The notes below the pieces were generated by a model. That model ran no database searches. It had not been told where the DNA came from and was given only the letters and a program-made list of their open reading frames with translations. The position numbers were made by a program, and so were the translations under genes. From positions 1-57,071 of IMG/VR virus record IMGVR_UViG_3300021959_007110: 57,071 nt of DNA; one strand, written 5' to 3'. Shown here in pieces: positions 14,310 through 21,563 of this stretch. Every line of letters starts with the position of its first letter. Positions within the stretch are counted from its first letter, which is position 1. The stretch is from a virus.

Positions 14310-15140
14310 TTATGCTGCGAGTTGAAGCTGGGTATCTAGCGCCGCTATCATACGGGTCATACCGATACCCCCACCTACGCGAGGGAAAAAGTCAAACTTT
14401 AAAAATTCCTCAAGTTCAGCCTCTACACGTTCTTTGCCAAACAGTTCAAAGAGTAGATTTGCGTAGGCTCCCTCAGTGATAGTATGAAAAGTGTCACGCA
14501 TCATCTCAACGTCACAAGAACGTTCAGCTGAACCAATAGTTTCCATGCCGCCAAGAATTACATCAATTTTTTTAGAGTGAATTCCATCTTCATAACGGCT
14601 CATGTTCCAGAACGGAGAAGTAAACTCAGGGAAGTCAGTAATCATAGCAGTACTAAAATCATTAAACATTGCGGTTTCATGCACTGCTTCAAGTTCTCCA
14701 TCAACCTTATAGTGCTTTTGCCATGCCTCATAGGTCTTCTCAATCGGTCGATCAAAGCCAAGATAATCTACAAGTTCATATTCCATCTTTTTAAGGTCTA
14801 CAATGTCACCGGGCATTTCAAATTCAAACATTGGGAAGATAATATCATGCCTACCAGGAATAGCGTTAGGTTCTTGTCTGTATGAAGTTGAGACACAAAA
14901 AAAGCCCTTTTCATTGGGCTGAGAGAGTAATTCATGTTCTAACCACATCTGACCAGTTTGTGGAAGAGGCCAAACTTGACCAGCATAGTTATAAGTAGCA
15001 ACGTTAAACGGATCTTCGCAAGCTGCAAGGATAGAAAGACGATTCTGTGTGTGAACTTCTTTAAAACCTTTATCTAAAAAAAATGACCTTAAAAGGCCAA
15101 CAGTGTGAGTAAATTTTGTAGGAGAGATTAGTTGAGTCAT
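14310..15140 (-). CDS. Class II aminoacyl-tRNA synthetase-like protein (Asx/Lys type catalytic domain only)
   Basis: A 276-residue protein starting MTQLISPTKF (AAAGG before the ATG). Motif 1 region GFKEVHTQ (25-32), substrate loop WPLPQTGQMWLEHELL (57-72, compare LPQSPQ..KQ.L in AspRS/AsnRS), motif 2 SYRQEPNAIPGRHDIIF (86-102; ATP-binding Arg88), ILGGMETIGSAERSCD (195-210, like the G.E..GG..R strand), motif 3 GGGIGMTR (256-263; Arg263). This is a complete subclass IIb core, with no N-terminal OB-fold anticodon-binding domain. It should activate an amino acid with ATP; AsnA-type asparagine synthesis is the alternative. The adjacent tRNA with GUU anticodon and G73 strongly suggests that tRNA is the acceptor. 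Confidence 0.75.
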   Translation of the reverse strand: MTQLISPTKFTHTVGLLRSFFLDKGFKEVHTQNRLSILAACEDPFNVATYNYAGQVWPLPQTGQMWLEHELLSQPNEKGFFCVSTSYRQEPNAIPGRHDIIFPMFEFEMPGDIVDLKKMEYELVDYLGFDRPIEKTYEAWQKHYKVDGELEAVHETAMFNDFSTAMITDFPEFTSPFWNMSRYEDGIHSKKIDVILGGMETIGSAERSCDVEMMRDTFHTITEGAYANLLFELFGKERVEAELEEFLKFDFFPRVGGGIGMTRMIAALDTQLQLAA

Positions 15141-15160
15141 TATTATACCTTTCTTGTATA

Positions 15161-15190
15161 TAAAAAGACGCGCAGATTTAAAACCTGCGC
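15161..15190 (-). terminator. Terminator-like hairpin after endolysin, in the leader of the synthetase-like gene
   Basis: Minus strand GCGCAG, nine-base loop, CTGCGC, GTC, TTTTT. It ends the endolysin transcript, but it also lies between the promoter at 15203-15231 and the synthetase-like ATG at 15140, so it would act as an attenuator on that operon. Confidence 0.75.
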
Positions 15191-15202
15191 TCAAATTAAC
15201 CA

Positions 15203-15231
15203 ATTATATAAGAAGTATAACCAGTGAGCAA
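15203..15231 (-). promoter_or_regulatory. Promoter of the synthetase-like/tRNA operon
   Basis: Minus strand TTGCTC, 17 bases, perfect TATAAT. Predicted start near 15196, six bases before the terminator-like hairpin. Confidence 0.65.
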
Positions 15232-15249
15232 TATCAAATTATATTTTTA

Positions 15250-15693
15250 TTAAGATATTGCTCTCATTCTTGTTACGAGTCGATCAGCACGCTTAGTAAC
15301 TTGTCGGTACCAACGGGAATCTACCATTTCAGTAGCTGCAGCCATCCAGTCACGCGCATCTACCCCACGCTTCATTCCCTTAAATTTCGATAAGCGAGGG
15401 CGACCCATATTGAACATCATGTTAGCGATTATTCTTTTAGCTTCTTCTGGCAAATCGTCAAAGTCTGGGTATAGTTCGTAGCAGTCAGACACGACTGTTT
15501 TGATATCTTCGTTGAAGGCTTCAACACACCTATCATTACTGACGGCTGTGCCGACTTCCCATCCATGTTCTGGATCGGATTCTCTAACGAGATGACCAAT
15601 ACCAAAAGTAGGCAGACCGAGATGATCCAAATAGATTTCTTCCACATTTCCTTCATCATACTCAATCTCTTCTCTTAATTTTTCAATATTCAT
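15250..15693 (-). CDS. T4-type lysozyme endolysin (GH24)
   Basis: Start at MNIEKLREEIEYDEG (15693), preceded by AAAAAGGAAA; 147 residues. The catalytic triad of T4 lysozyme is visible as E (LREEIEYDEG), D (EEIYLDHLG) and T (LPTFGIGHLV), with the family spacing. Later landmarks: CVEAFNEDI, NMMFNMGRPRLSKFKGM, WYRQVTKRADRLVTRMR. It hydrolyses the MurNAc-GlcNAc bond of peptidoglycan. No signal peptide, so it needs a holin. Own promoter-like element upstream and terminator downstream: one-gene lysis unit. Confidence 0.92.
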   Translation of the reverse strand: MNIEKLREEIEYDEGNVEEIYLDHLGLPTFGIGHLVRESDPEHGWEVGTAVSNDRCVEAFNEDIKTVVSDCYELYPDFDDLPEEAKRIIANMMFNMGRPRLSKFKGMKRGVDARDWMAAATEMVDSRWYRQVTKRADRLVTRMRAIS

Positions 15694-15720
15694 AAAATTT
15701 TCCTTTTTAAATAAATTTCT

Positions 15721-15757
15721 GTACAAACCTAATTGATTATAGTATTTAAATTTGTAC
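15721..15757 (-). promoter_or_regulatory. -10 box framed by an inverted repeat, upstream of endolysin
   Basis: GTACAAA at 15721-15727 and TTTGTAC at 15751-15757 flank a minus-strand TATAAT (15736-15741). No clear -35 box. The symmetric seven-base arms around the -10 box look like an operator that could delay lysis. Confidence 0.4.
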
Positions 15758-15816
15758 GTTTTTTAAAAATAAACAAGATTAATATAGAACTCTACATCTT
15801 ACTTTTTTATTTTATG

Positions 15817-16527
15817 TTAATCATAACTCTTTTTTACATGAGCATGATTTTTATACCAATCTTCTCTATCTTTTTGCATTTCTTCGCGCTTCTTTTTTGT
15901 TTTACGAAGTTCTTGTTTATCTAACCATGTAACTTTTGAATCCCACGTATCACGTCGGACAGGGATAATTTGACATATAGGAGTTCCTGCAGGTATCATA
16001 ATTTCTGAACCCCCTGGCTCAAGCATTGAGTGAATAAAAGGTATATTTACTATATTATCAAAAGTATCAGTATCTACAAGTCCTGTAAGAGGGATAATAG
16101 GACTATCAAGTCTGTTTAAAGGCGGTAAAAATAACAATGAATAGTCTTTTGGTGTTTCTATACGCCAAGGATTCATCCATTTAAGAACTGTAAAAGATTC
16201 CATAGGAGAACCTGGCATCTGTCGCATAGGATGAGTCTGGATTGGGGGCCATTTAGAGATGAGCGCTTTGTGTTTTTCATCAATGAAGTCTAGTTTTAAG
16301 GACATATCAGAAAGTTGTCTAATGACAATATCAACATGGTTGAGAAGCATATAGCCAGCTGTTATAGCATCTAAAAACGGAACACATTTTTTAACTGTCT
16401 GATCACCTTCGTTCCACGCCGGAGTCTTCTTAAACCAGTCAGGGACTGTACGCTTGGAGGGAATTGGAGGAAGTACGATTTGATCAGGAAAATCCTGCAT
16501 TAGATGAAATTTAATTTGTTTTTTCAT
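15817..16527 (-). CDS. Conserved protein of unknown function (DUF6065-like)
   Basis: A 236-residue protein. Landmarks: PPIPSKRTVPDWFKKTPAW near residue 20, VKKCVPFLDAITAGYML near 45, then HPMRQMPG, LKWMNPWRIETPKDYSLLF, IPAGTPICQIIPVRRDTW near 180 and a Lys-rich C-terminal helix. The PDWFKK.PAW and KKC.PF.DA..AGY pattern matches my memory of DUF6065, seen in marine viruses. The IP.GTP..Q..P strand suggests a double-stranded beta-helix. ATG overlaps the stop of the Cys-rich gene. Confidence 0.55.
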   Translation of the reverse strand: MKKQIKFHLMQDFPDQIVLPPIPSKRTVPDWFKKTPAWNEGDQTVKKCVPFLDAITAGYMLLNHVDIVIRQLSDMSLKLDFIDEKHKALISKWPPIQTHPMRQMPGSPMESFTVLKWMNPWRIETPKDYSLLFLPPLNRLDSPIIPLTGLVDTDTFDNIVNIPFIHSMLEPGGSEIMIPAGTPICQIIPVRRDTWDSKVTWLDKQELRKTKKKREEMQKDREDWYKNHAHVKKSYD

Positions 16528-16685
16528 GCAGAGGCAACATTAGTTGGAGTAAAAAAAGTAGAAGGAACTTCTTCAGATATAGTACCACAATCGCAAATAT
16601 CACAACCACAAGCACCATTCTCGCAAGAATCCCACTTACAATGACAGCTGCATCCACATTTATTGCAATTCTTAGTTTCGGTCAT
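16524..16685 (-). CDS. Cys-rich metallothionein-like protein, 53 aa
   Basis: Fifty-three residues. Ten Cys fall within residues 7-33 in CxxC, CxC and CxCxC groups: CNKCGCSCHCKWDSC, then ACGCDICDCG. This density and spacing are typical of metallothioneins that hold Zn, Cd or Cu clusters. The remaining 20 residues are polar. Start and stop overlap both neighbours (ATGA), so it is translated with the oxygenase-like gene before it and the DUF6065-like gene after it. Metal buffering or delivery is inferred. A structural zinc cluster protein is the alternative. Confidence 0.65.
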   Translation of the reverse strand: MTETKNCNKCGCSCHCKWDSCENGACGCDICDCGTISEEVPSTFFTPTNVASA

Positions 16686-17770
16686 GCAGCTAAACTTTCG
16701 GGTAAATGGGCTAGTGGATTAGAAGGGTTGACACCTAAAAACTTACCCCACTCTGCATAGTAGTGGCGCATTCCAACTTCATCATGAATTGTAGAATTTT
16801 CATGGCGTCCGTGTAGGATGTTTCTCGATTCGGTACCTTCTCTCATGGTAGTACCTTGACCAGCAACACCAATTAAGTCTTCATGTAAATTGCGACCGAA
16901 TGGTCCCCAGATAGAATTGTGGTGTTTGATTCTTGTTTGTCTTTCTTCTGGAGTATCGCACCTAAGCCCATAACCACGAAACTCTATAAGAACTTTGTTG
17001 GGTCCGAGAGGTGTTACTGAGTCTGAACGATAGGCGGAACCCCGTAGGTTGAAATTAAACCCTGGGAAGAGGTCGACCATGTACCACTGGTTGGGCGGCA
17101 GATTGGGAAAAGATAACTCCCCTCTATCCTCAAAGCCGTCATACTCAGTATAGTTAACAGTAAAGCTAGACACGTTAACATGACCATTATCAAAAGGAAT
17201 ATTTTTTCTAGCAAAGTATTCATCGTTAAATCCTGACACACGATTAAAGTAGTGCATAAAGTCATGATAAAATTCTGAATTAGTATCATGCCATAGCTTG
17301 TAGTTTGTATCAATTACTGCCTTGTGGTAATGAAACACTTCCATTTCTTCAGTATCAATTGCATCAGCAATACAATCAAATGCTCCAGCAGTCCATTCAT
17401 CCACACTCTGTGTAGGGTTAGGATCAAGTGTGACCCAGACCATTCCACCATGTTTTACTTCGCAGTGTAGTTGTGGTTCAACGGTTACAATCGGTGCAGC
17501 TACTGTACCAGAAGGGTAATTGAACCCATGATTACGGTACGCCTTAATACCATCTTTAGTATTTACTGCAATTACGTTCTGCCCAGCAATTTGTGTTGTT
17601 CTATAGTTACCTTCATTATACATTTCTGAGATATGGCACATAGGAATCCAAACCTTTGAAAAGATTTGTTCTTGTTCTGCTTTATATACTTCATAACTAT
17701 TATAACAATCACTGTTAATATATTCGACTTTTGGTGAACTAATCCAGTTTTTATGGTTTCTTGGTGCCAT
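16682..17770 (-). CDS. Rieske-type oxygenase alpha-subunit homologue lacking the Rieske cluster
   Basis: A 362-residue protein. Its N-terminal half follows ring-hydroxylating oxygenases (IFSKVWIPMCHISEM, YRTTQIAGQNVIAVNTKDGI.AYRN). Where CxHRG...CPYHGW should be, it reads NHGFNYPSGTVAAP, then HCEVKHGGMVWVTLD, so the two Cys and His cluster ligands are gone. The C-terminal mononuclear-iron domain is kept: NYKLWHDTNSEFYHDFMHYF (H169, H173) and HEDLIGVAGQG (D298). It may work with another electron source or have a new role. It overlaps the o-spanin gene by 20 bases and the metallothionein-like gene by four. Confidence 0.72.
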   Translation of the reverse strand: MAPRNHKNWISSPKVEYINSDCYNSYEVYKAEQEQIFSKVWIPMCHISEMYNEGNYRTTQIAGQNVIAVNTKDGIKAYRNHGFNYPSGTVAAPIVTVEPQLHCEVKHGGMVWVTLDPNPTQSVDEWTAGAFDCIADAIDTEEMEVFHYHKAVIDTNYKLWHDTNSEFYHDFMHYFNRVSGFNDEYFARKNIPFDNGHVNVSSFTVNYTEYDGFEDRGELSFPNLPPNQWYMVDLFPGFNFNLRGSAYRSDSVTPLGPNKVLIEFRGYGLRCDTPEERQTRIKHHNSIWGPFGRNLHEDLIGVAGQGTTMREGTESRNILHGRHENSTIHDEVGMRHYYAEWGKFLGVNPSNPLAHLPESLAA

Positions 17771-18152
17771 CTTCGTCTCCTTCTTTCATTGCTGATTCAT
17801 AATAAATTATAATTTCATTTTGTTGATCGATAAAACGTTTAATGTCTGCTATATTAAGTGCTAAATTTTCATAATCTTTAATAGCTAAAGCGACATAAGC
17901 TAACTCACCATTTTCTTCTGTAAAATCTTTTACAAATTGTTCGTAGTTATCTTTATTAACCACATAAACTCTAGTATCAACTAGCTGGAGTGGTTTGGGT
18001 CTCGCTACTACTGGTACTGTTACTTTCTGAGTCTGAGTTACTATCTTGACTTCCTGTTCGGGGATCAGACTGCAACCAGTTAGGAAGAGGCTTATTATTG
18101 CTACTACCAGTGCTCTCCATAAAATCTCTCCAAAGTTTAGCTGTTGCTCCAT
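17751..18152 (-). CDS. o-spanin lipoprotein (Rz1-type)
   Basis: A 133-residue protein whose residues 13-26 are hydrophobic and end in the lipobox LTGC (Cys27), predicting lipidation and outer-membrane anchoring. A Pro/Val-rich linker (KVTVPVVARPKPLQLVD) and helical C-terminus follow. The first 176 bases overlap the i-spanin gene in another frame, the classic Rz/Rz1 arrangement. It would join the i-spanin across the periplasm and fuse membranes at lysis. Longer than lambda Rz1 (60). Confidence 0.8.
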   Translation of the reverse strand: MEQQLNFGEILWRALVVAIISLFLTGCSLIPEQEVKIVTQTQKVTVPVVARPKPLQLVDTRVYVVNKDNYEQFVKDFTEENGELAYVALAIKDYENLALNIADIKRFIDQQNEIIIYYESAMKEGDEDGTKKP

Positions 18153-18468
18153 TCATTCTACCTTCTAAATTTGCTGCATCCTTAAGTGCGTCTGCGAGTA
18201 AATCTAATTCTCTTAGTTTTTGACGAAGATTATCTCCGTATGCTTCAGCCTTTTGTAAGTCAGTCTGAAGCTGGATAGTAAGTTGTTGATTTTTCTCTGC
18301 TTGTTGCGTAAGTGTTTTAATGCTTTGTTCACTAATCATAGCAGCTGTCTCTAATTTAGCATTATTTTCAGTTAAAATACTAATACGAGTTTGAGTAGTA
18401 GTATAATACCAATAGCCCATGCCTAATATCGCTATTAAAATGCCAATTAGAACTTTACTGAGCATCAA
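17977..18468 (-). CDS. i-spanin (Rz-type)
   Basis: A 163-residue protein with one N-terminal membrane segment (residues 5-22, KVLIGILIAILGMGYWYY), then a periplasmic coiled coil (residues 26-105), then a Ser/Thr/Gln-rich low-complexity tail (DSNSDSESNSTSSSETQTT). Topology and overlap with the o-spanin frame identify it as the inner-membrane spanin. The low-complexity tail coincides with the overlapped region, which explains its odd composition. Confidence 0.8.
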   Translation of the reverse strand: MMLSKVLIGILIAILGMGYWYYTTTQTRISILTENNAKLETAAMISEQSIKTLTQQAEKNQQLTIQLQTDLQKAEAYGDNLRQKLRELDLLADALKDAANLEGRMNGATAKLWRDFMESTGSSNNKPLPNWLQSDPRTGSQDSNSDSESNSTSSSETQTTPAS

Positions 18469-18810
18469 TTAGCCTTTTCTATGTTTCTGACCTTTTGGAG
18501 GCGACTTTTTAGATCCTGAAGGTCCAGCCCAATAGACTTTATTAGCCCAGTAAGCTGCTGACATTTTTCCTTTGGCGATATTGCGGGCGTGGCGTGCTTT
18601 AAAAGATTTTCGTGCCTCTGGAGAGTAGTTATGCCCCATTGAAGAGTCTCCAAAATGTATGACTCGCACTTTATCTCCTTCTTTTGCCAAGACCATGCCT
18701 TTTTTCTCTGCTCTGTCTGATCTTCGTGGTTTGTTGAATCCATCAAATGTTTTCCCTCTATAATTAATTTTTCCGCTAGGAGTCCGTTTTAATCCTGGAA
18801 TCTTTGCCAT
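18469..18810 (-). CDS. Conserved basic phage protein, 113 aa
   Basis: A basic protein with the conserved core VRVIHFGDSSMGHNYSPEARK, then SFKARHARNIAKGKMSAAYW. I recall this GDS.MGHNYSPEARKSFKARHA block as a conserved small family in phages and giant viruses; no function known. Start begins MAKIPGLKRTPSGKINYRGK. Overlaps the neighbouring genes slightly. Possibly an RNA or DNA binder, given 30 percent K/R. Confidence 0.65.
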   Translation of the reverse strand: MAKIPGLKRTPSGKINYRGKTFDGFNKPRRSDRAEKKGMVLAKEGDKVRVIHFGDSSMGHNYSPEARKSFKARHARNIAKGKMSAAYWANKVYWAGPSGSKKSPPKGQKHRKG

Positions 18811-18976
18811 CTTTATATCTCTTTTCTATCTCACAAATAATTTGCCACTGACGATGTGTCAATTGGGGATACTTTGTCTGAGCATTTATACAACCTAATA
18901 TAAAGGATTTTTCAGCATCGGTCAATGACTGATTATCTAAAAAGTCCTTTAGTGGTTTCTTAATTCTTCTTATCAT
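18776..18976 (-). CDS. Small helical protein, 66 aa
   Basis: Start chosen at 18976 (MIRRIKKPLKDFLDNQSLTD), inside the end of the upstream 43-residue gene; earlier starts up to 19006 exist. The rest (AEKSFILGCINAQTKYPQLT, HRQWQIICEIEKRY) is helical and reads like a small DNA-associated adaptor; proteins with LT.rQW.ii..Ie.ry ends occur in phages. No function assigned. Confidence 0.55.
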   Translation of the reverse strand: MIRRIKKPLKDFLDNQSLTDAEKSFILGCINAQTKYPQLTHRQWQIICEIEKRYKDGKDSRIKTDS

Positions 18977-19091
18977 CTTTTGGGATATCATAAATAAAAG
19001 GGTCAAGCTTCATTATCTCTTTTTTCTTCTTTTCAAACTCACGATCAAACTTCCACATATGATACCTATCAAGCAACCATTTTAACAACAT
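18960..19091 (-). CDS. Small charged protein, 43 aa
   Basis: Forty-three residues: MLLKWLLDRYHMWKFDREFE, a KKKKEIMKLDPFIYD core, and a DDKKN end. Overlaps the 3' end of the oxygenase gene before it and the start of the next gene. The REFEKKKKEI.K.DPFIYD block is the type seen in many phage small proteins. Short and too small for most gene finders, but the frame is clean and coupled. Confidence 0.55.
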   Translation of the reverse strand: MLLKWLLDRYHMWKFDREFEKKKKEIMKLDPFIYDIPKDDKKN

Positions 19092-19581
19092 GATCATTTA
19101 CCTCCGGGGTTACGCAAAGAGTTAATCTTGGCTCTTCGTCTAGATTGAATATGCGATGCTCAACACCGCTCTTAATTATATAACTCATGCCTTCTTTATA
19201 AGTATATTTTTTATCATCTTTAAATTCAATAAAACTATTATCAGTTTTAATAGAAGTAATAAAAGAAGGGCTAAAAGTATCTGTATCAGACTTATCAACA
19301 TGCCAAGGTATTTGATTTTTACCACTTAGTATTGATAAGTACATAGTATTAATTTTTCCTATTTTATTTTGTCTTTTGATAGTCTCAAGCCATTTTTCTA
19401 TTGTAGGAAAGTGTTTTAACATAGGCGAAGCTACTGAATCATGAATTAAGTCAAAAGATTTCCAATGAGGCACAAAGTACCTTTCTGCAAAAAGATGATT
19501 TCCAAGTTTATAGAAATACATCACTCGCTGTACATCAACTCCTTCAAGTTTATGAATCTTGAGCTCTTTGCAGTTTATCAA
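19069..19581 (-). CDS. 2OG/Fe(II)-dependent hydroxylase, aspartyl/asparaginyl-hydroxylase-like
   Basis: A 170-residue protein. The double-stranded beta helix shows H-x-D in IPWHVDKSDTDTF (near 85) and the distal H in GVEHRIFNL (near 140) followed by Arg in EEPRLTLCV for 2-oxoglutarate. The short size and the R.T...P end resemble the Asp/Asn beta-hydroxylase-like group. Target could be a protein side chain or a small molecule. One of four candidate 2OG oxygenases in the window (also 21523, 41420 and 43568). Confidence 0.7.
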   Translation of the reverse strand: MINCKELKIHKLEGVDVQRVMYFYKLGNHLFAERYFVPHWKSFDLIHDSVASPMLKHFPTIEKWLETIKRQNKIGKINTMYLSILSGKNQIPWHVDKSDTDTFSPSFITSIKTDNSFIEFKDDKKYTYKEGMSYIIKSGVEHRIFNLDEEPRLTLCVTPEVNDHVVKMVA

Positions 19582-20224
19582 ACTCTGCTCTCCTATTCTT
19601 TAACAAGGGTAAAAAAGGTATAGCACTTTTTTCAAAAACAATCGGATCATCTCCATCAATAGTCATGATAATAGCCACATCTTGAATTCCAGTACCGTAC
19701 ATCTCATTATGTGCGACAGCGTACGCACAGCCTTGAATATAATAGTCAGTGATTTGTTTCTGGTTCTTTTTCTTTTTTGATGTTTTAAAATCAATAATTG
19801 TAGGTTTACCTTTCCAAATACCGACCATATCAGTTCTACCTGCGTACCTATATTTATTAGACCAAAGAACTTGTTCTTGTCCCCAAATCTCTTCAACTCC
19901 ACGCTCTGTGGCTCTAATTAAATCACGACTCATTTGTCTTACGTCTAGCCTCTGATGTGTTAATTCGTCCCATACGTCTTCCCCGTTGAAATGACGTTCT
20001 GCAAATTCGTGAACTAAAGTGCCTCGATCTGTCGCTTCTTTGGAAACCCGTGCGGCTTCTTCTTCTCCTACTCGTTCTTTCCATTTCTGTAACCAAGTTT
20101 GATCTGAGGTTTTACCTAGAATAGTAGTAATAGATGGATAAGATCCATCAGGTGTATGATAAGTTCTTCCACTAGGTAGAGTATCAGTATCTACCTCAGT
20201 TATGTATTTGAACTTCTCTTTCAT
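19550..20224 (-). CDS. PD-(D/E)XK exonuclease (RecB/Cas4-like phage nuclease)
   Basis: Start at MKEKFKYITEVDT (20224), inside the carbamoyltransferase 3' end; 224 residues. Landmarks: YPSITTILGKTSDQTWLQKW near residue 30, RGTLVHEFAERHF (helix with H and E), VLWSNKYRYAGRTDMVG (catalytic Asp) and KPTIIDFKTSKKKK (D-F-K-T, the E/D-x-K core), then YYIQGCAYAVAHNEMYG (Q-x3-Y of RecB-type nucleases). A single-domain 5'-3' exonuclease for recombination or host-DNA degradation. Confidence 0.85.
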   Translation of the reverse strand: MKEKFKYITEVDTDTLPSGRTYHTPDGSYPSITTILGKTSDQTWLQKWKERVGEEEAARVSKEATDRGTLVHEFAERHFNGEDVWDELTHQRLDVRQMSRDLIRATERGVEEIWGQEQVLWSNKYRYAGRTDMVGIWKGKPTIIDFKTSKKKKNQKQITDYYIQGCAYAVAHNEMYGTGIQDVAIIMTIDGDDPIVFEKSAIPFLPLLKNRRAEFDKLQRAQDS

Positions 20225-21563
20225 AATCTTCAACGGTATTGACAATCGGTTTTCCTTTCGCATTTAAGCTTGTATTAATTAGTATAGGATAACCATGTTG
20301 TCTTGTTATCTCTAATATTCTCCAAATATATGCATTCTTATTACGACTTATTATTTGAAGACGAGCTGATTTATCGTGAGTATTAAAGTTACCTCCAATA
20401 ATATCAGCAACAAACAACATATCATAACTAGGCTGATAAATTTTAAACCACGTATCAGCTTCTTCTTCTTGGCATATAGGCGCATAAGGTCTCCACGAAT
20501 CTGTATCACGCTTTTTAATTTGATTTAGCTTTTCTATGTTATCATCTGTGGGGATACATAGCAAGCTTCGATTTCCAAGCGCGCGAGGACCAAACTCTGC
20601 TCTGCCTTGAATAACTGGGACAATTTCCCCCTTAAGTAACCTAGCCGCTACTTCGTCAGTAGTAATTCCGTTATTAGCGCTTACCCCTAGATAAGCATTT
20701 TCCCAATTAGGTCTACAAATCAAAGCAGCAGCACCTAGAGCGCATCCAGCATCTCCTGCAGCAGGTTGTATCGCAATAGATTCAAATCCTGAATGTTTTT
20801 TAATATTAGTATTAGCTACACAATTGAGGGCGACACCTCCTGCATAAGCTAAATTTTTCATCCCAGTTTCTTCTTGTAGCCAAGTAGCTAAAGACAAAAG
20901 TACGTTTTCAGTTACACGTTGAACTGACGCTGCTACGTCCCAATCCAAAACGCCATAACCAACGCCGCGTTCAAAATTATGCAAGACAGTATAATCTCCA
21001 TCTGCGTTCCAGTCTATAATTTTTTGATTTATCCAAGGCAGCCACTTAGGTTCTCCATAAGCAGCTGCTGCCATCACTTGAGACTCGTCAGAAAGAGGTT
21101 TAAGTCCCAAGAAACGAGTAGCACTAGAGTAAAATAAACCAATAGAGTTTGGATAAAGAAATCTTTTAATCCATTCAATTTTGCCTCCACGATAAACTCC
21201 TAAAGATGTTGAATATTTATTTCCGACAGTATCTACTACCATTACCGCGCACTCATACCAATCAGTCATAAGAATAGAACTCATAGCGTGGGCTTCATGA
21301 TGATCTACTAGAATAGGTTGTGCTTTCGTTATTTTTTTAATCTCTGATTTAAAATCAGAATATGTAGATTCTTCATAAAAAGCAGCAAATTCAAAATCTT
21401 CCCACGCATTCTGTAACCACGATATAGTATTGATTGGAAATGAATTATCATATTTTTTACGAGTAAAGCGTTCTTCGTGAGAAGCTCCTAAAATATGAGT
21501 ATCTTTTAATGCTGCTGCGGCACTATCGTGGTGATAGCAGCTGACTCCTAGTATGTTCATCAA
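20196..21563 (-). CDS. Carbamoyltransferase (NodU/CmcH/TobZ family)
   Basis: A 455-residue protein. N-terminal ASKHA/kinase-like signature MMNILGVSCYHHDSAAAALK, SHEERFTRKKYDNSFP, VDHHEAHAMSSI (metal-binding H..H), VVDTVGNKYSTS, GLFYSSATRFLGLKPLSDE, AGGVALNCVAN; C-terminal GRAEFGPRALGNRSLLCIP and the ILINTSLNAKGKPIVNT loop. It transfers a carbamoyl group from carbamoyl phosphate via an adenylate to a hydroxyl, as in Nod factors and antibiotics. About 100 residues shorter than NodU. Here the acceptor is probably a sugar in the virus-made glycan, or a modified nucleoside. Confidence 0.92.
   Translation of the reverse strand: MMNILGVSCYHHDSAAAALKDTHILGASHEERFTRKKYDNSFPINTISWLQNAWEDFEFAAFYEESTYSDFKSEIKKITKAQPILVDHHEAHAMSSILMTDWYECAVMVVDTVGNKYSTSLGVYRGGKIEWIKRFLYPNSIGLFYSSATRFLGLKPLSDESQVMAAAAYGEPKWLPWINQKIIDWNADGDYTVLHNFERGVGYGVLDWDVAASVQRVTENVLLSLATWLQEETGMKNLAYAGGVALNCVANTNIKKHSGFESIAIQPAAGDAGCALGAAALICRPNWENAYLGVSANNGITTDEVAARLLKGEIVPVIQGRAEFGPRALGNRSLLCIPTDDNIEKLNQIKKRDTDSWRPYAPICQEEEADTWFKIYQPSYDMLFVADIIGGNFNTHDKSARLQIISRNKNAYIWRILEITRQHGYPILINTSLNAKGKPIVNTVEDYEREVQIHN

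Noticed and set aside
14310-15140. AsnA-type aspartate-ammonia ligase
   Set aside because: GGGIG in motif 3 resembles AsnA, but the LPQTGQ loop and the GGMETIGSAER block match the AspRS/AsnRS side better and a tRNA gene is adjacent. Kept as an alternative only.
18465-18746. Minus-strand 93-codon frame
   Set aside because: Shadow of the conserved basic protein gene at 18469-18810, which has the recognisable conserved core.
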